Shown: positions 54,109 to 63,030, counted from the stretch's first letter. The stretch: 64,000 bases of DNA from Arthrobacter sp. PAMC 25486 (GCF_000785535.1 NZ_CP007595.1:3432439-3496438); one strand, 5' to 3'. Notes: generated by a model from the sequence alone, not told the origin. Program-made: numbers and translations.

Positions 54109-54390
54109 CTACTCGTCCGCGGCTCCCATCTCCTGCGCTGCGACGGCCAGTGCGTCTTGCAACTGCTGAATCTCCACGGTGAAGCAGATGGCCGGCCCTC
54201 CTGATTCAGGAAGGGAGTGGCTGACGAGCCGAAGTCGCTGTAGCTCCCACAACTGGCGGCGAACGAGACTGGGCCGGACCGTCAATGCCCGGCTGATACC
54301 TTGCACATCAATCGGGCAGCTGACACTCAAAAGGCGCAACATCCTCGTGTTGGCCGGCGTAAACAGCAGTCTCGACATGTCGGTAATCAT
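54109..54390 (-). CDS. Small winged-helix regulator
   Basis: 93 residues. FTPANTRMLRLLSVSCPIDV and GISRALTVRPSLVRRQLWEL form an ArsR/MarR-like helix-turn-helix, followed by a short wing (LVSHSLPESGGPAICFTVE). GGGAGG precedes the ATG at about ten bases. The layout resembles the larger winged-helix protein at 55381-55704. Target unknown. Confidence 0.65.
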   Translation of the reverse strand: MITDMSRLLFTPANTRMLRLLSVSCPIDVQGISRALTVRPSLVRRQLWELQRLRLVSHSLPESGGPAICFTVEIQQLQDALAVAAQEMGAADE

Positions 54391-54553
54391 CCTCTGCCAC
54401 CTCCCTCGGCAAGTGGGATTTGTTGTACATGTCCAAAAGGAATTTTACGCCCTGAAGTGCCCACGTCGGAAGGGGGCCGGGTAACCATTAACAAGCAAAT
54501 GGATTCCCGCACCTCTTGGGTACGGGACCGAGGGCGAGTAGAGGGTGCGCAAT

Positions 54554-54910
54554 ATGTTCGAACATCCGCAAATAATTGTCTTTCGCCAGGCTGCAGACCT
54601 GCTCAGGGATGAGCGGTACTGGGCCCGCAACGCAGATGAAGAATTGGAGTTTCTGCGGACGTTCATGCCCTTGCTGAGGGAAGTTGCATACCATTTGGAT
54701 GCGATGCAAGCACTGGATCCTGCAGGTCTTGCAGCCTACGAACATGCTGCAGCGCCGAATGCATGTATTGGCCATGGGTGTGCTGAATTGCTGCTCATGA
54801 CGGCACTGGACAGCGCAATCGACCGATTCCTTGCGACGGGCACGACCGCGCGAAATACTGGTGTCAGGCGAATCGTGCCTGACGGAAGGATTACGCCGTC
54901 CGAGATCTGA
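54554..54910 (+). CDS. Protein of unknown function
   Basis: 118 residues from the ATG at 54554, which has GAGGG at the right distance; a GTG at 54545 is too close to that site. The sequence is helical and mildly acidic (MFEHPQIIVFRQAADLLRDE; FLRTFMPLLREVAYHLDAMQ) with no membrane segment or known motif. It is followed after 16 bases by the EspR-like regulator and is probably co-transcribed with it. Confidence 0.6.
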   Translation: MFEHPQIIVFRQAADLLRDERYWARNADEELEFLRTFMPLLREVAYHLDAMQALDPAGLAAYEHAAAPNACIGHGCAELLLMTALDSAIDRFLATGTTARNTGVRRIVPDGRITPSEI

Positions 54911-54926
54911 CGAGCAGGAGCAAGAC

Positions 54927-55427
54927 ATGACGGATGATCTTGGTGACTCGGACGTCACGCCATCGGCCCAGTTCATTCTCGCTCGCCGGCTGAATCTCTT
55001 GCTTGACGTTGTCATAGCCGAGCGGGGAACACCCCTGACTTTTCTGGAGCTGCAACAGAAGTTGGCTGATCGAGGTGTGAAGCTTTCCAGAGCTCGCTGG
55101 TCGTATATGAAGGATGGAACTGACCGTCTGGTTTCAGACCCAAAACTCCTGACCGCCATCAGCGAAGTTTTCGGCGTCGACCCCGCCTACCTGATCGGCG
55201 ATGAGGAATCGGGGCTCCCGGAACAAATTGACTCGCGGCTTGAATTCCTAAAAGCGTTGAGAGCTGCCAAAGTGAAGTCGTTCGCCGCACGGGCGCTCGG
55301 GGAAGTGTCGCCTGAAACCCTGCGCGCCATCACCGAGTTCCTGAACAACGATATCCGTCTGCACCAAGGTGAGTCAGACGCTACTGATCCAGAAGATAGC
55401 GGCGATGGGCAGCCATTAGCTCCCTAA
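54927..55427 (+). CDS. EspR-like XRE transcriptional regulator
   Basis: 166 residues from the ATG at 54927 with CAGGAG upstream. ARRLNLLLDVV, then TFLELQQKLADRGVKLSRAR and WSYMKDGTDRLVSDPKLLTA form an extended helix-turn-helix. The C-terminal helical segment (LEFLKALRAAKVKSFAARAL, then SPETLRAITEFL) is laid out like mycobacterial EspR, a nucleoid-associated regulator that dimerises through this part. Sequence similarity is modest, so the call is by architecture. The last 47 bases overlap a convergent regulator gene. Confidence 0.7.
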   Translation: MTDDLGDSDVTPSAQFILARRLNLLLDVVIAERGTPLTFLELQQKLADRGVKLSRARWSYMKDGTDRLVSDPKLLTAISEVFGVDPAYLIGDEESGLPEQIDSRLEFLKALRAAKVKSFAARALGEVSPETLRAITEFLNNDIRLHQGESDATDPEDSGDGQPLAP

Positions 55428-55704
55428 TTCGGGCCTTATTCGTTGAATATCTGGGGGCGCGTCCGTGCCTTTGGCCAGGTTCACGGTCGGCAGTGATGAC
55501 GCCGGTTTCCTCCAAGATGATGAGGTGCTTGGCAACGCTTGGAGCCTCCGAGCTGACTGCCGCAACTATGTCTCCACGGGTGGCCGGTGAATGGTGGGCT
55601 AAATAGCGCAAGATCTCATTGCGAGCCCTGTTGCCAAAGGTGGCAACAGCCGCCTCGATCTCAGGGGACCAATCGGCGTCGGCTGGTTGCGTAATGTGCG
55701 GCAT
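55381..55704 (-). CDS. ArsR-type winged-helix regulator
   Basis: 107 residues from the ATG at 55702-55704 (MPHITQPADADW); 29 codons of open frame upstream look non-coding. It has a clear ArsR-like fold: ATFGNRARNEILRYLAHHSP, recognition helix VSSEAPSVAKHLIILEETGV, and the wing ITADREPGQRHGRAPRYS. There are no metal-binding Cys pairs in the helix. Its 3' end overlaps that of the EspR-like gene, so the two transcripts are antisense to each other there. Confidence 0.75.
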   Translation of the reverse strand: MPHITQPADADWSPEIEAAVATFGNRARNEILRYLAHHSPATRGDIVAAVSSEAPSVAKHLIILEETGVITADREPGQRHGRAPRYSTNKARIRELMAAHRRYLLDQ

Positions 55705-55941
55705 GACACCATTCTGCCCCAAAGATATCCACAAGTGAACACGAACATCTTGACAATAATTAAGCTCGCCATAACACTGGAGAGATAACAAAAAGCCGAG
55801 GCGGCCGCCAGATGTTCATGGTGCTGCTTCTGATCTGGGAGACCAGGTCGCTTTCGCATCCGCCTCAGTGCGAGCTGCAGAAAGTACCACCAACGGCGCC
55901 AATCTCGACGCCGCTCGTCGACAATCATCACCCGCTCAAGA

Positions 55942-56880
55942 ATGGTGAAGATGATGGGCATCAAGTCCAGAGAATCACAGCCGCAAGACCGGAACATCAG
56001 CATTGACGTCGCACTGGAACGGCCCCCGGTTCCAGACATCCCCATTGACCAACTCATGATGGCTGTTGAGAAAGTCCGGCCCTTTGTCCGCTCACGTCTG
56101 CTGCGCATCGGACACGTCGACGACGTCGATGATGTCATGCAAGATGTACGCGTCGCCGCCTGGGAAGGTCTGGTCAAACAGCGCTACCGTCAATTGCCGG
56201 GCATCACGTTTGGGGCTTGGGTTCAGGGGATCGCCGTGCATCTGTGCGCCGACCACATTCGTCGCACTCTCGCCCATCCGTGGATGTCCCTGAATGCTGA
56301 TCTCGAGGTTTCACCCGCAGCTCCAGTTGACTTTGCAGCGACGGAAAGTGGGGAACGGGTTGCCGAGCATGAATGGGCGGTCGAGGCGCTGACCGCTGTG
56401 CGTGAACATGTGACGGCTGAAACATGGGAATTGGCGGTGGAGTGCCTGACCCTGCCGAGCGAACGTCATCCTGGTCACAAAGCGGGATGGGAGGAACGGA
56501 AGGGCTGGCAGGCAGTCACAGTTCTCCGCCAGACAGCCGCGACCGTCCGTGCGGCGATGGATGTGGAGCCAGTAACACTGTCAAGTACGGCCGCAATAAT
56601 TGCCACTGCCGTGTGCTGTTTGCCGACTTTCCTGCTGCAAGTTGTCGCCGAACGTTTCGTCTTGACCGGGGTGCGCGGCGCTGACAGGGCAGCCAAGGTT
56701 TCCGAGCTCTCGGAGGAGACGGGCCTCAGGAAAAGCTACATCGAGGGTCGCATCACCCACGCACGCCGGTTGTACGGCGCCGCCCTTGACGTGCTGGAAC
56801 ACGCTGCGGCCAAACAGCCCGCATCTCAACCAATGGATCCCAACAGGTTGGTTCCGGCTGGCACTCAGCACATGTCGTAA
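55942..56880 (+). CDS. RNA polymerase sigma factor-like protein
   Basis: 312 residues. A sigma region-2 domain (about 38-112) includes VDDVDDVMQDVRVAAWEGLV and ITFGAWVQGIAVHLCADHIR. A helix-turn-helix resembling region 4 lies near the C-terminus (about 243-290; KVSELSEETGLRKSYIEGRI). The two are separated by about 130 residues, far longer than in ECF sigma factors, with hydrophobic parts around TAAIIATAVCCLPTF. Several ATGs (55942, 55951, 55954) are possible starts and none has a strong site. It heads a run with the next two genes and may control them. A non-sigma regulator is possible. Confidence 0.65.
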   Translation: MVKMMGIKSRESQPQDRNISIDVALERPPVPDIPIDQLMMAVEKVRPFVRSRLLRIGHVDDVDDVMQDVRVAAWEGLVKQRYRQLPGITFGAWVQGIAVHLCADHIRRTLAHPWMSLNADLEVSPAAPVDFAATESGERVAEHEWAVEALTAVREHVTAETWELAVECLTLPSERHPGHKAGWEERKGWQAVTVLRQTAATVRAAMDVEPVTLSSTAAIIATAVCCLPTFLLQVVAERFVLTGVRGADRAAKVSELSEETGLRKSYIEGRITHARRLYGAALDVLEHAAAKQPASQPMDPNRLVPAGTQHMS

Positions 56881-56920
56881 TTCCGCTCCGCAACCATGAA
56901 CACGGTGAGAGGGGTGTCCC

Positions 56921-57631
56921 ATGTCCCAAATTGCCAGAACAGTCCGACGGTTGGCCCGACGCCGCAAGTTGGTCGTAGTCGTCGCCGTAATGGCTGCGTT
57001 GATCGCTGCTACCGCACTCGTCTTCGCAACCAAGCCGGCGGCGCCCGACTCGTCGGCGGCACCGCCGCCAGTCACAACTGTGGCGACGGCGCCCGCAACC
57101 CTGGGTCCCGCCGTCGTTCATCCGAAGCGGGAGTCAGAACCGGTCCTGGCGCCCGATGAGCCCAACACGGCGAATTACAAAACACTGGCCAAGGCCGCTG
57201 CGGAGATGATTTACACATGGGACGCCAGGAACTCCACGTTCTCGATGGTCTATGAGCGGGTGCGGTCATGGTGGGATGTGTTGCCTGACGGGTCCAACCC
57301 GTTGACTGTTCTTGCCCAGGAATTTCAGGCCACCGGGGTGACGGCGGCGTCGTTCGCCTCCCTGTCGGGCATGCACGCTTACCGTACGGCGGCCGTCGCC
57401 AGTTCGGCTTGCGATGACCAGCTGGCGCAGGTGAAGGCTCAACCTGCCCCGTGGGTGGGGCTGCACATCTGCACGTTCACGGTGAAGGTGACGGAGCACC
57501 AAGCTGCCGGCGCCAATTCCTACAGTGCGCCGGTGAGCGTCATGGTCAATTGCCCGCCAGCCGCCAATGCGCCGGCTGACCGGTGTGTGATGGTGGGGTT
57601 CTATGCCTCGCCCGATCGAATCGTGTACTGA
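56921..57631 (+). CDS. Membrane-anchored protein of a conjugation-type module
   Basis: 236 residues. A basic start (MSQIARTVRRLARRRK) and one membrane segment (about 17-37) are followed by a Pro/Ala/Thr-rich linker (about 38-80) and an extracytoplasmic domain (about 85-236). The latter (LAKAAAEMIYTWDARNSTFS, later SVMVNCPP and ADRCVMVGFYAS) looks like the NTF2-like domains of conjugation channel proteins, but I cannot place it in a named family. The next gene overlaps its stop by one base and encodes a wall hydrolase, so the pair likely works at the cell envelope. Confidence 0.6.
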   Translation: MSQIARTVRRLARRRKLVVVVAVMAALIAATALVFATKPAAPDSSAAPPPVTTVATAPATLGPAVVHPKRESEPVLAPDEPNTANYKTLAKAAAEMIYTWDARNSTFSMVYERVRSWWDVLPDGSNPLTVLAQEFQATGVTAASFASLSGMHAYRTAAVASSACDDQLAQVKAQPAPWVGLHICTFTVKVTEHQAAGANSYSAPVSVMVNCPPAANAPADRCVMVGFYASPDRIVY

Positions 57632-58764
57632 TGCCTGTCCCGGCAGTGCTGCTTGCCGTGGCCAAGCGCCGTGTCTTGCTGCGGATCGTTACTACCGTGG
57701 TTGGCGTCATGGTTCCCGTGCTGATCATGGCCATGTGTGGGGGATTGGCGCTGGTGGCCTCGGCCAACCAGGAGAGTACGACGGCGTGCCTCAGCAATGC
57801 TTCGACCGTTGCGAACACTGGGGACGAGCCGACAGCGGGCTCCGGATTGTCGATTCCTTCTGCCATTGGAACCCCGATTGTGCTGACTGCCGCGCAGGTC
57901 AAAGTTGCCCGGGCCTTCATTGGGGTGGGCAAACAGCTGTCCATTTCGGATATCGGGCTGCAGATTGCCATTATGGTGGGGCTGCAGGAATCGGGGCTCC
58001 GGGTTCTGGCCAACAGTTCCGTGCTCGCATCGATGACGTTTGCCCACGACGGAGTCGGCTCGGACCACGATTCCGTAGGCTCCGCCCAACAGCGACCGTC
58101 TGCTGGCTGGGGGAGTGTGGCGGATCTGATGAGCCCCGTTTATGACGCTCAGGCGTTCTTTGGTGGCACAAGTGGACCAAATCACGGTTCGCCCCGCGGA
58201 CTGCTGGATATTCCCGGGTGGAAATCGATGCCTAAGGGTGAGGCAGCGCAGGCTGTCCAGGTATCGGCTTTCCCGGAGTTATACGCCCAGTGGGAGGGTA
58301 AAGCTTCGTCGATCGTGGCAGCGCTCAAATCGGGTGCCGCCGTGGCGGCATGTTCCGGCGACACTGGTGCCACAGATACACCAGACTTGCCTGCCAATCT
58401 AAGCCAGCTGAGGCGCGACATCATTCACTACGCGCAGGAAGGCGTTGGCGGCACCTACGTTTGGGGCGGGACAGCCTTCAAAGCGTGGGACTGCTCAGGC
58501 TACGTCCAGTGGATCTACGCACAGATCGGGATTCAGCTGCCACGGACCGAGCAATGGCTGGCAGGCAAGCCGACGTCCACGCCGCAACCTGGCGACCTCG
58601 TCGTGCAAAACCCCGACGGCCCCAACCACTGGGGGCACGTCGGGATCTACGCAGGAAACGGCATGATGTACAGCGCGCTGAACCCGACAGCGGGAACACT
58701 GCTGCACCCGGTCGTGTGGAATCCTGGGGCGAAGTACTTCGTCCTGACCGGAGTGCCAACATAG
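57631..58764 (+). CDS. NlpC/P60 cell-wall hydrolase
   Basis: 377 residues from the ATG at 57631, which overlaps the previous stop (TGATG). An N-terminal membrane segment or signal anchor (about 17-40) is followed by a helical domain (about 85-225) whose IMVGLQESGLRVLAN part resembles lytic-transglycosylase-like folds. The C-terminal NlpC/P60 peptidase (about 260-377) has catalytic Cys288 (AWDCSGYVQWIY) and His336 (HWGHVGIYAGNG). Such two-domain hydrolases open peptidoglycan for conjugative transfer in Gram-positive integrative elements. No other transfer gene is present nearby. Confidence 0.85.
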   Translation: MPVPAVLLAVAKRRVLLRIVTTVVGVMVPVLIMAMCGGLALVASANQESTTACLSNASTVANTGDEPTAGSGLSIPSAIGTPIVLTAAQVKVARAFIGVGKQLSISDIGLQIAIMVGLQESGLRVLANSSVLASMTFAHDGVGSDHDSVGSAQQRPSAGWGSVADLMSPVYDAQAFFGGTSGPNHGSPRGLLDIPGWKSMPKGEAAQAVQVSAFPELYAQWEGKASSIVAALKSGAAVAACSGDTGATDTPDLPANLSQLRRDIIHYAQEGVGGTYVWGGTAFKAWDCSGYVQWIYAQIGIQLPRTEQWLAGKPTSTPQPGDLVVQNPDGPNHWGHVGIYAGNGMMYSALNPTAGTLLHPVVWNPGAKYFVLTGVPT

Positions 58765-58833
58765 CAGTATGCTGCAATCGGTGCACTCCGCTGGCGGGTT
58801 AGCGACACGTCCTAGGCCTGGGCAGACTGCGGA

Positions 58834-59733
58834 TCATTGGGTGACGTTGCGGGAGAGTGATTGATAGATACCGGTGTGGTCAAGCTGGCCGTTTCCTTCT
58901 TTGACCATGTCGTTGAACAACGAGGCAGTCGCATTTGTGACTGGAAGATTCAACCCCTGATAATTGGCTGCGTCGATGATGAAACGAAGGTCTTTGAGCT
59001 GGTTGCTGGCACTTCCGCCTCCAGAGAAGTCTTCGCTAATCCATCGATGGCCCTTTTGCCGGAGAACTTGTGAATCGGCCAGCCCGCCGCGGAGCAGTTC
59101 TTGCATGACGGCTAGGTCCAGTCCGCTGGCGCGCGCGAGCAGCATTGCTTCCGATACGGCGGTGATAGTGGCGGCAACGACGATTTGGTTGCAGGCTTTG
59201 GCTAATGCACCGGAACCGCTTGGGCCCATATATCGGACGGTGGTTCCCATCAGTTCAAAGATCGGCCACAGTGACAGAGCCGTTGATTCTTCACCGCCCA
59301 CCATGATGCTGAGAGAACCATTTTCGGCGCCAGCGATTCCTCCGCTGACTGGAGCATCAAGCACCCGCACTCCGTGCTCGCGGAGCATTCGCTCAGCAAA
59401 TATCCCCACGGCGGTTGGTGAGACGGTTCCATGGACCACCAAGACCGGATTGGCGACGCCTCGAGCTTTCCACCCGGCAAGTAGTCCTTCAGGACCGGAA
59501 ACCAGGTCTTCGACGTGGCGAAGGTCGGGAAGGACCGTCAGAACAATTTCGCGGGCGGCTTCGCTGGGGGAGGTAGCAGGCGTCGCCCCCAGCGATTGTA
59601 GTTCCATGGCCTTGCTGGGCGTCCGGTTCCACACAACAATGCCCGGATGTTGGATCAGCAGCCGCTTTGCCATGGGCATGCCCATGGGGCCCAGCCCAAG
59701 GACGGTAATCGAATCTGATGTCGGCAGTGTCAT
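58834..59733 (-). CDS. NAD(P)-dependent beta-hydroxyacid dehydrogenase (GarR/3-hydroxyisobutyrate type)
   Basis: 299 residues from the ATG at 59731-59733 with AGGAAAC upstream; 26 further codons of open frame contain no good site. The Rossmann motif VLGLGPMGMPMA opens the protein, followed by DAPVSGGIAGAENGSLSIMV and the catalytic-lysine helix SGALAKACNQIV. The family oxidises or reduces beta-hydroxyacids such as 3-hydroxyisobutyrate, tartronate semialdehyde or 6-phosphogluconate relatives. Its position in a LacI-controlled sugar locus favours a tartronate-semialdehyde-reductase-like or sugar-acid role. Confidence 0.85.
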   Translation of the reverse strand: MTLPTSDSITVLGLGPMGMPMAKRLLIQHPGIVVWNRTPSKAMELQSLGATPATSPSEAAREIVLTVLPDLRHVEDLVSGPEGLLAGWKARGVANPVLVVHGTVSPTAVGIFAERMLREHGVRVLDAPVSGGIAGAENGSLSIMVGGEESTALSLWPIFELMGTTVRYMGPSGSGALAKACNQIVVAATITAVSEAMLLARASGLDLAVMQELLRGGLADSQVLRQKGHRWISEDFSGGGSASNQLKDLRFIIDAANYQGLNLPVTNATASLFNDMVKEGNGQLDHTGIYQSLSRNVTQ

Positions 59734-59811
59734 TGGTTGTTTCCTGTCGCCCGAGGCGAGACTCGGAATATGGAGGGCTGCAAGGCAGTGCAAGGCACAT
59801 GCTCCAGCCAA

Positions 59812-59840
59812 TTAGTTAACTAAAGTTAATCGGTTACACT
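59812..59840. promoter_or_regulatory. Operator region: palindrome and LacI-type half-site
   Basis: TTAGTTAACTAA (59812-59823) is a perfect palindrome. It is followed at once by GTTAATCGGTTACAC (59825-59839), whose right half matches the LacI-family pattern TGTAACCGGTTACA. The sites lie between the divergent dehydrogenase and ABM-domain genes. A related and better site precedes the oxidoreductase gene at 61499. Confidence 0.6.
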
Positions 59841-59994
59841 TTTCTATCACAGTCCTTGTGTGGTGTAAATGACACCCCTCCGCCGAATGGTTTGCGTCTT
59901 AAAGATCTGCGTTCCCGGCAGACCAGCGGACCAGGGCTGTGTGCGGTTTCAGCAACCCGGCGCAGAGGCCGGGTTCAACAGAAAAGGAAATAAC

Positions 59995-60312
59995 ATGGCA
60001 TCAACAATTGTGGTGACAGCAGAATTCACGCCAGCGCCCGGCCGTCTTCTGGACCTCAAGGACGCGCTAGTGGCCGCCATCCCGGCCGTGCATGCGGAAG
60101 AGGGCTGCCTCTTGTACGCCATTCACGATGCCCCTGACGGGCGGATCGTGATGATTGAAAAATGGGCGTCTGTCGAGCTGCTCGACCAGCATGCGGGAGG
60201 GGAGGCTGTGGCCAGTCTTGATGCTTCCATCGAAGGTCTGATTGCCGTCCCGGTTCGTGTGGAGCGCATGACGGCGATCGCTGCCGGCACGTCTGCCCAA
60301 GGGCGGCTCTAG
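59995..60312 (+). CDS. ABM-domain protein (putative quinol monooxygenase)
   Basis: 105 residues from the ATG at 59995 with AAAGGA upstream; the open frame extends 42 codons earlier without a start site. One antibiotic-biosynthesis-monooxygenase domain: VVTAEFTPAPGRLLDLKDAL, CLLYAIHDAPDGRIVMIEKW. It is a dimeric ferredoxin-like fold that acts on quinols or small autoinducer and sugar derivatives (YgiN, LsrG). A catabolic side reaction in the surrounding locus is plausible; substrate unknown. Confidence 0.8.
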   Translation: MASTIVVTAEFTPAPGRLLDLKDALVAAIPAVHAEEGCLLYAIHDAPDGRIVMIEKWASVELLDQHAGGEAVASLDASIEGLIAVPVRVERMTAIAAGTSAQGRL

Positions 60313-60373
60313 GGATTCAGTCCATGGCCGCGGGGCCACCGTCAAGTCTGATGGTCCCGCGAAAAATGGATCC

Positions 60374-61399
60374 TCAGTATTGTTTGGGGTGCGTCACGCT
60401 GGAGCGTTCAACGAGTTCTGCCTGTACCTTGACCAGCGTTGGCGTCGAAGACGATTTTCCAGTTGCGTTGGCCAGTGCCAGCTGAACTGAATGGCTGGAA
60501 AGCCTGTCGATGGGCTGCTGGATAATCGTCAACGGGGACTCCATTAATTCCGTCCATGGAGAATCCTCAAACACGATCAGTGACAGATCCGAAGGCACCG
60601 AGATTCCTGAGTGAATGATCCGCTGCAGGACATTTGTCACCTGCGCAGTGTTCGCCACCACCAGAGCGGTGGGTGGTCGTTCCAGGTTCAGCAGTGCCGT
60701 TGCTGCGTCACCGCCGCCAGTGCCCCTGAATGAGGCCGTTCTGATCAGTTGTTCGTCAACGGTTATGCCCGATTCCTTCAACGCCTGGCGATACCCGGCA
60801 ATCCTGTCACGACCAGTGGTGGTCGTGGCCGGACCGGAGATGATGGCCACCCTGCTGTGGCCGTGGGCTACGAGATTTGCCGTGGCGGCGTGGGCCGATG
60901 TGAAGTTGTCAATGCTCACGACATCGACATTGGGCAGCTCGGGAATGGACCTGTCAACAAACACGACGCCGGTGCCCATCTCGCGCAGTTTGGCCCACAT
61001 TTCCAGGTTTCCACCAGACGGAGTGGCAATGATGCCGCTGACCCGGCGTTCGATCAGGGTTGCCAGCCGCTCCGCCTCCAGCCTGTCATCCTCCTGTGTT
61101 GTCATGAGCAGGACCTGGATGCCGCGGGCGTGCGCTTCCTGCACCACCCGGTCGGCAAGGCGCGCGAAAAACGGGTTGGAGACATCGGCGAGGAGGAGCC
61201 CCAGTGTTGTTGGTGGCCCATATTTCAGTTCCCTGGCCGCTGCGCGTGGGTGGTAGCCAAGCTTCTCCATGATGCCGGAAACCCTGTCGCGGGTGGCCGG
61301 AGCCACGGGCCCCGAGCCGGGGTTTAGCACCCGCGATACGACGGCGACGGACACTCCCGCCGCACTCGCCACATCTCGAATGGTTGGCTGCTTCTGCAT
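60374..61399 (-). CDS. LacI-family transcriptional repressor
   Basis: 341 residues. N-terminal helix-turn-helix TIRDVASAAGVSVAVVSRVL with the hinge helix HPRAAARELKYG, then a periplasmic-binding-protein-like ligand domain (about 62-335) typical of sugar sensing. It likely represses the surrounding genes through the related CGGTTAC/GTAACCGG sites at about 59825 and 61499. Transcribed convergently with the ABM-domain gene and divergently from the oxidoreductase gene. The effector is probably a sugar or sugar acid. Confidence 0.93.
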   Translation of the reverse strand: MQKQPTIRDVASAAGVSVAVVSRVLNPGSGPVAPATRDRVSGIMEKLGYHPRAAARELKYGPPTTLGLLLADVSNPFFARLADRVVQEAHARGIQVLLMTTQEDDRLEAERLATLIERRVSGIIATPSGGNLEMWAKLREMGTGVVFVDRSIPELPNVDVVSIDNFTSAHAATANLVAHGHSRVAIISGPATTTTGRDRIAGYRQALKESGITVDEQLIRTASFRGTGGGDAATALLNLERPPTALVVANTAQVTNVLQRIIHSGISVPSDLSLIVFEDSPWTELMESPLTIIQQPIDRLSSHSVQLALANATGKSSSTPTLVKVQAELVERSSVTHPKQY

Positions 61400-61467
61400 G
61401 TACTCTCCTCATACGAATTCCTGCGATTACCCCAACACGCCCATGAGTATGTTTTCACCCTAGGGTA

Positions 61468-61512
61468 TTGACCTTGCCCATCAACTGTGAAATAACAGTG
61501 TAACCGGTTCCA
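61468..61512 (+). promoter_or_regulatory. Promoter of the oxidoreductase gene with LacI-type operator
   Basis: TTGACC (61468-61473) and AATAAC (61491-61496) are 17 bases apart. TGTAACCGGTTCCA (61499-61512), one mismatch from a perfect LacI-type palindrome, directly follows the -10, where bound repressor would block transcription. Confidence 0.65.
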
Positions 61513-61677
61513 TTTAGTTTACTTCGGTTTGGCATCAACAGGTGCAGCACCCGGAAACCAAGCGGCACACCCCAGCCGCCTACACGGAACGTAACGTTTT
61601 CTCTCCAGCCCTGCAGTTCCTCCACACTTGGACGGACCCTTGCACTGCTGGTCACCCACATCCTTTGAAAGGCAGCC

Positions 61678-63030
61678 ATGAATCTGCACAAGCTCCTCAC
61701 CGAACGCGAAGCACAAGACAACCCCATCCGCGTAGGACTGATCGGTGCCGGCCGTTACGGCACCATGTACCTGGCCCAGGCCCGCAACATTCCGGGTATC
61801 CATGTTGTTGCCATCGCAGACATCAACACCGAACGGGCCAAAGGCGCCCTGAAGCTTGTTGACTGGCCGGAATCGGCATTCGCCGAAGACATCGCTGGAG
61901 CCTTGGCAACACGGTCCACCACCATTTTGGGGGATGCCGCGGAGCTCTTCGAGGCAGATCTTGACGTGATCGTGGAAGCCACCGGAAACCCGATCATCGG
62001 CATCAACCACGCATTGCGGGCCATCGAAAGCAAAAAGCACATCATCATGGTGACCGTCGAGGCCGACGCCCTGGCCGGCCCCGCCCTGGCCAAGCGCGCC
62101 GAGGCGGCCGGCGTCGTCTACTCGCTGGCCTACGGCGACCAGCCAGCCCTGATCTGGGAATTGGTCGACTGGGCACGCACCTCAGGGTTTGATGTTGTTT
62201 GCGCCGGCAAGGGAGCCAAGTACCTCTCCCATTACCACCAGATGAACCCGGACAACGTATGGGAAAACTGGGAGTTCTCCAAGGAACTCACAGAATCCGG
62301 CCAGCTCAATCCCTACATGCACACCTCATTCCGTGACGGCACCAAGGCGGCCATTGAAATGGCGGCAGTTGCCAATGCTGCCGGTCTGCGCCCGTCCGAC
62401 GAGGGCCTGACGTTCACCCCCGGTGACGTCGAGCAGATCGCCACCATCTGCCGCCCGGCCGAGGACGGTGGAGTGCTGAGCAACGCAGGCAGCGTGGACG
62501 TCATGTCTAGCGTGACCCGCGACGGCGACTGGATCCCCCACAACACCCAGGAGGGCGTCTTCGTTGTCGTCAAGGCAACTAACGACTACGTCTCCGGCTG
62601 CTTCCAGGAATACCCCTGGCACCCGGACCCCTCAGGCCAGTACGCGGCCCTCTATCGTCCGTACCACTACGTCGGACTGGAACTTAACGTATCCATTACC
62701 AATGCAGTGCTGCGTGGCGTGGCCACCGGCGCCCCTGAAGGCTTCTACGCCGACGTTGTTGCCTGCGCCAAGAAGAGCTTGAAGGCTGGAGAAATTCTCG
62801 ACGGCGAGGGCGGCTTCACCGTTTGGGGCAAGCTCATCTCGGCCGAGAAGTCTGTCCGCGACGGCGCCCTGCCCGTGGCCATGGCCCACCACGTCAAGCT
62901 GCTCAACGACATCCCCGAGGGCGGCATCGTGCGGTGGGAGGACGTAGTCATCGACGAATCCTTGAACGAGGCCATCCAGCTCCGCCGCGAGACGGAGGCG
63001 CTCGCCCTCGACACGGTACCGGCGTCATGA
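61678..63030 (+). CDS. Homoserine-dehydrogenase-like NAD(P)-dependent oxidoreductase with SAF-type domain
   Basis: 450 residues; GAAAGG precedes the ATG. The N-terminal Rossmann motif is VGLIGAGRYGTMYLAQA (about 19-35), followed by DLDVIVEATGNP and a middle domain (about 150-330) as in homoserine-dehydrogenase relatives. The C-terminal third (about 345-435; VACAKKSLKAGEILDGEGGF) has the look of a SAF domain. Proteins of this kind occur in sugar-acid and branched-sugar catabolic clusters. It is not the biosynthetic homoserine dehydrogenase. The binding-protein gene overlaps its stop (ATGA), which ties it to uptake of its substrate or precursor. Confidence 0.8.
   Translation: MNLHKLLTEREAQDNPIRVGLIGAGRYGTMYLAQARNIPGIHVVAIADINTERAKGALKLVDWPESAFAEDIAGALATRSTTILGDAAELFEADLDVIVEATGNPIIGINHALRAIESKKHIIMVTVEADALAGPALAKRAEAAGVVYSLAYGDQPALIWELVDWARTSGFDVVCAGKGAKYLSHYHQMNPDNVWENWEFSKELTESGQLNPYMHTSFRDGTKAAIEMAAVANAAGLRPSDEGLTFTPGDVEQIATICRPAEDGGVLSNAGSVDVMSSVTRDGDWIPHNTQEGVFVVVKATNDYVSGCFQEYPWHPDPSGQYAALYRPYHYVGLELNVSITNAVLRGVATGAPEGFYADVVACAKKSLKAGEILDGEGGFTVWGKLISAEKSVRDGALPVAMAHHVKLLNDIPEGGIVRWEDVVIDESLNEAIQLRRETEALALDTVPAS

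Larger units (their letters stand above)
45801..58833. mobile_element. Integrated element next to tRNA-Thr (approximate extent)
   Basis: A tyrosine-recombinase gene pointing at the tRNA, an adjacent excisionase, nuclease and ATPase cargo, several small regulators and a cell-wall hydrolase of the conjugation type form one accessory block. No relaxase, FtsK/TraB-type translocase or replication gene is present, so it is either a mobilisable island or a decayed integrative element. I could not find a second copy of the tRNA 3' end within the window by eye. The right edge is set at the last element-like gene and is a guess. Confidence 0.6.

Noticed and set aside
58765..58833. Right attachment site of the integrated element
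   Set aside because: No match to the tRNA-Thr 3' end could be seen here or elsewhere up to 64000.
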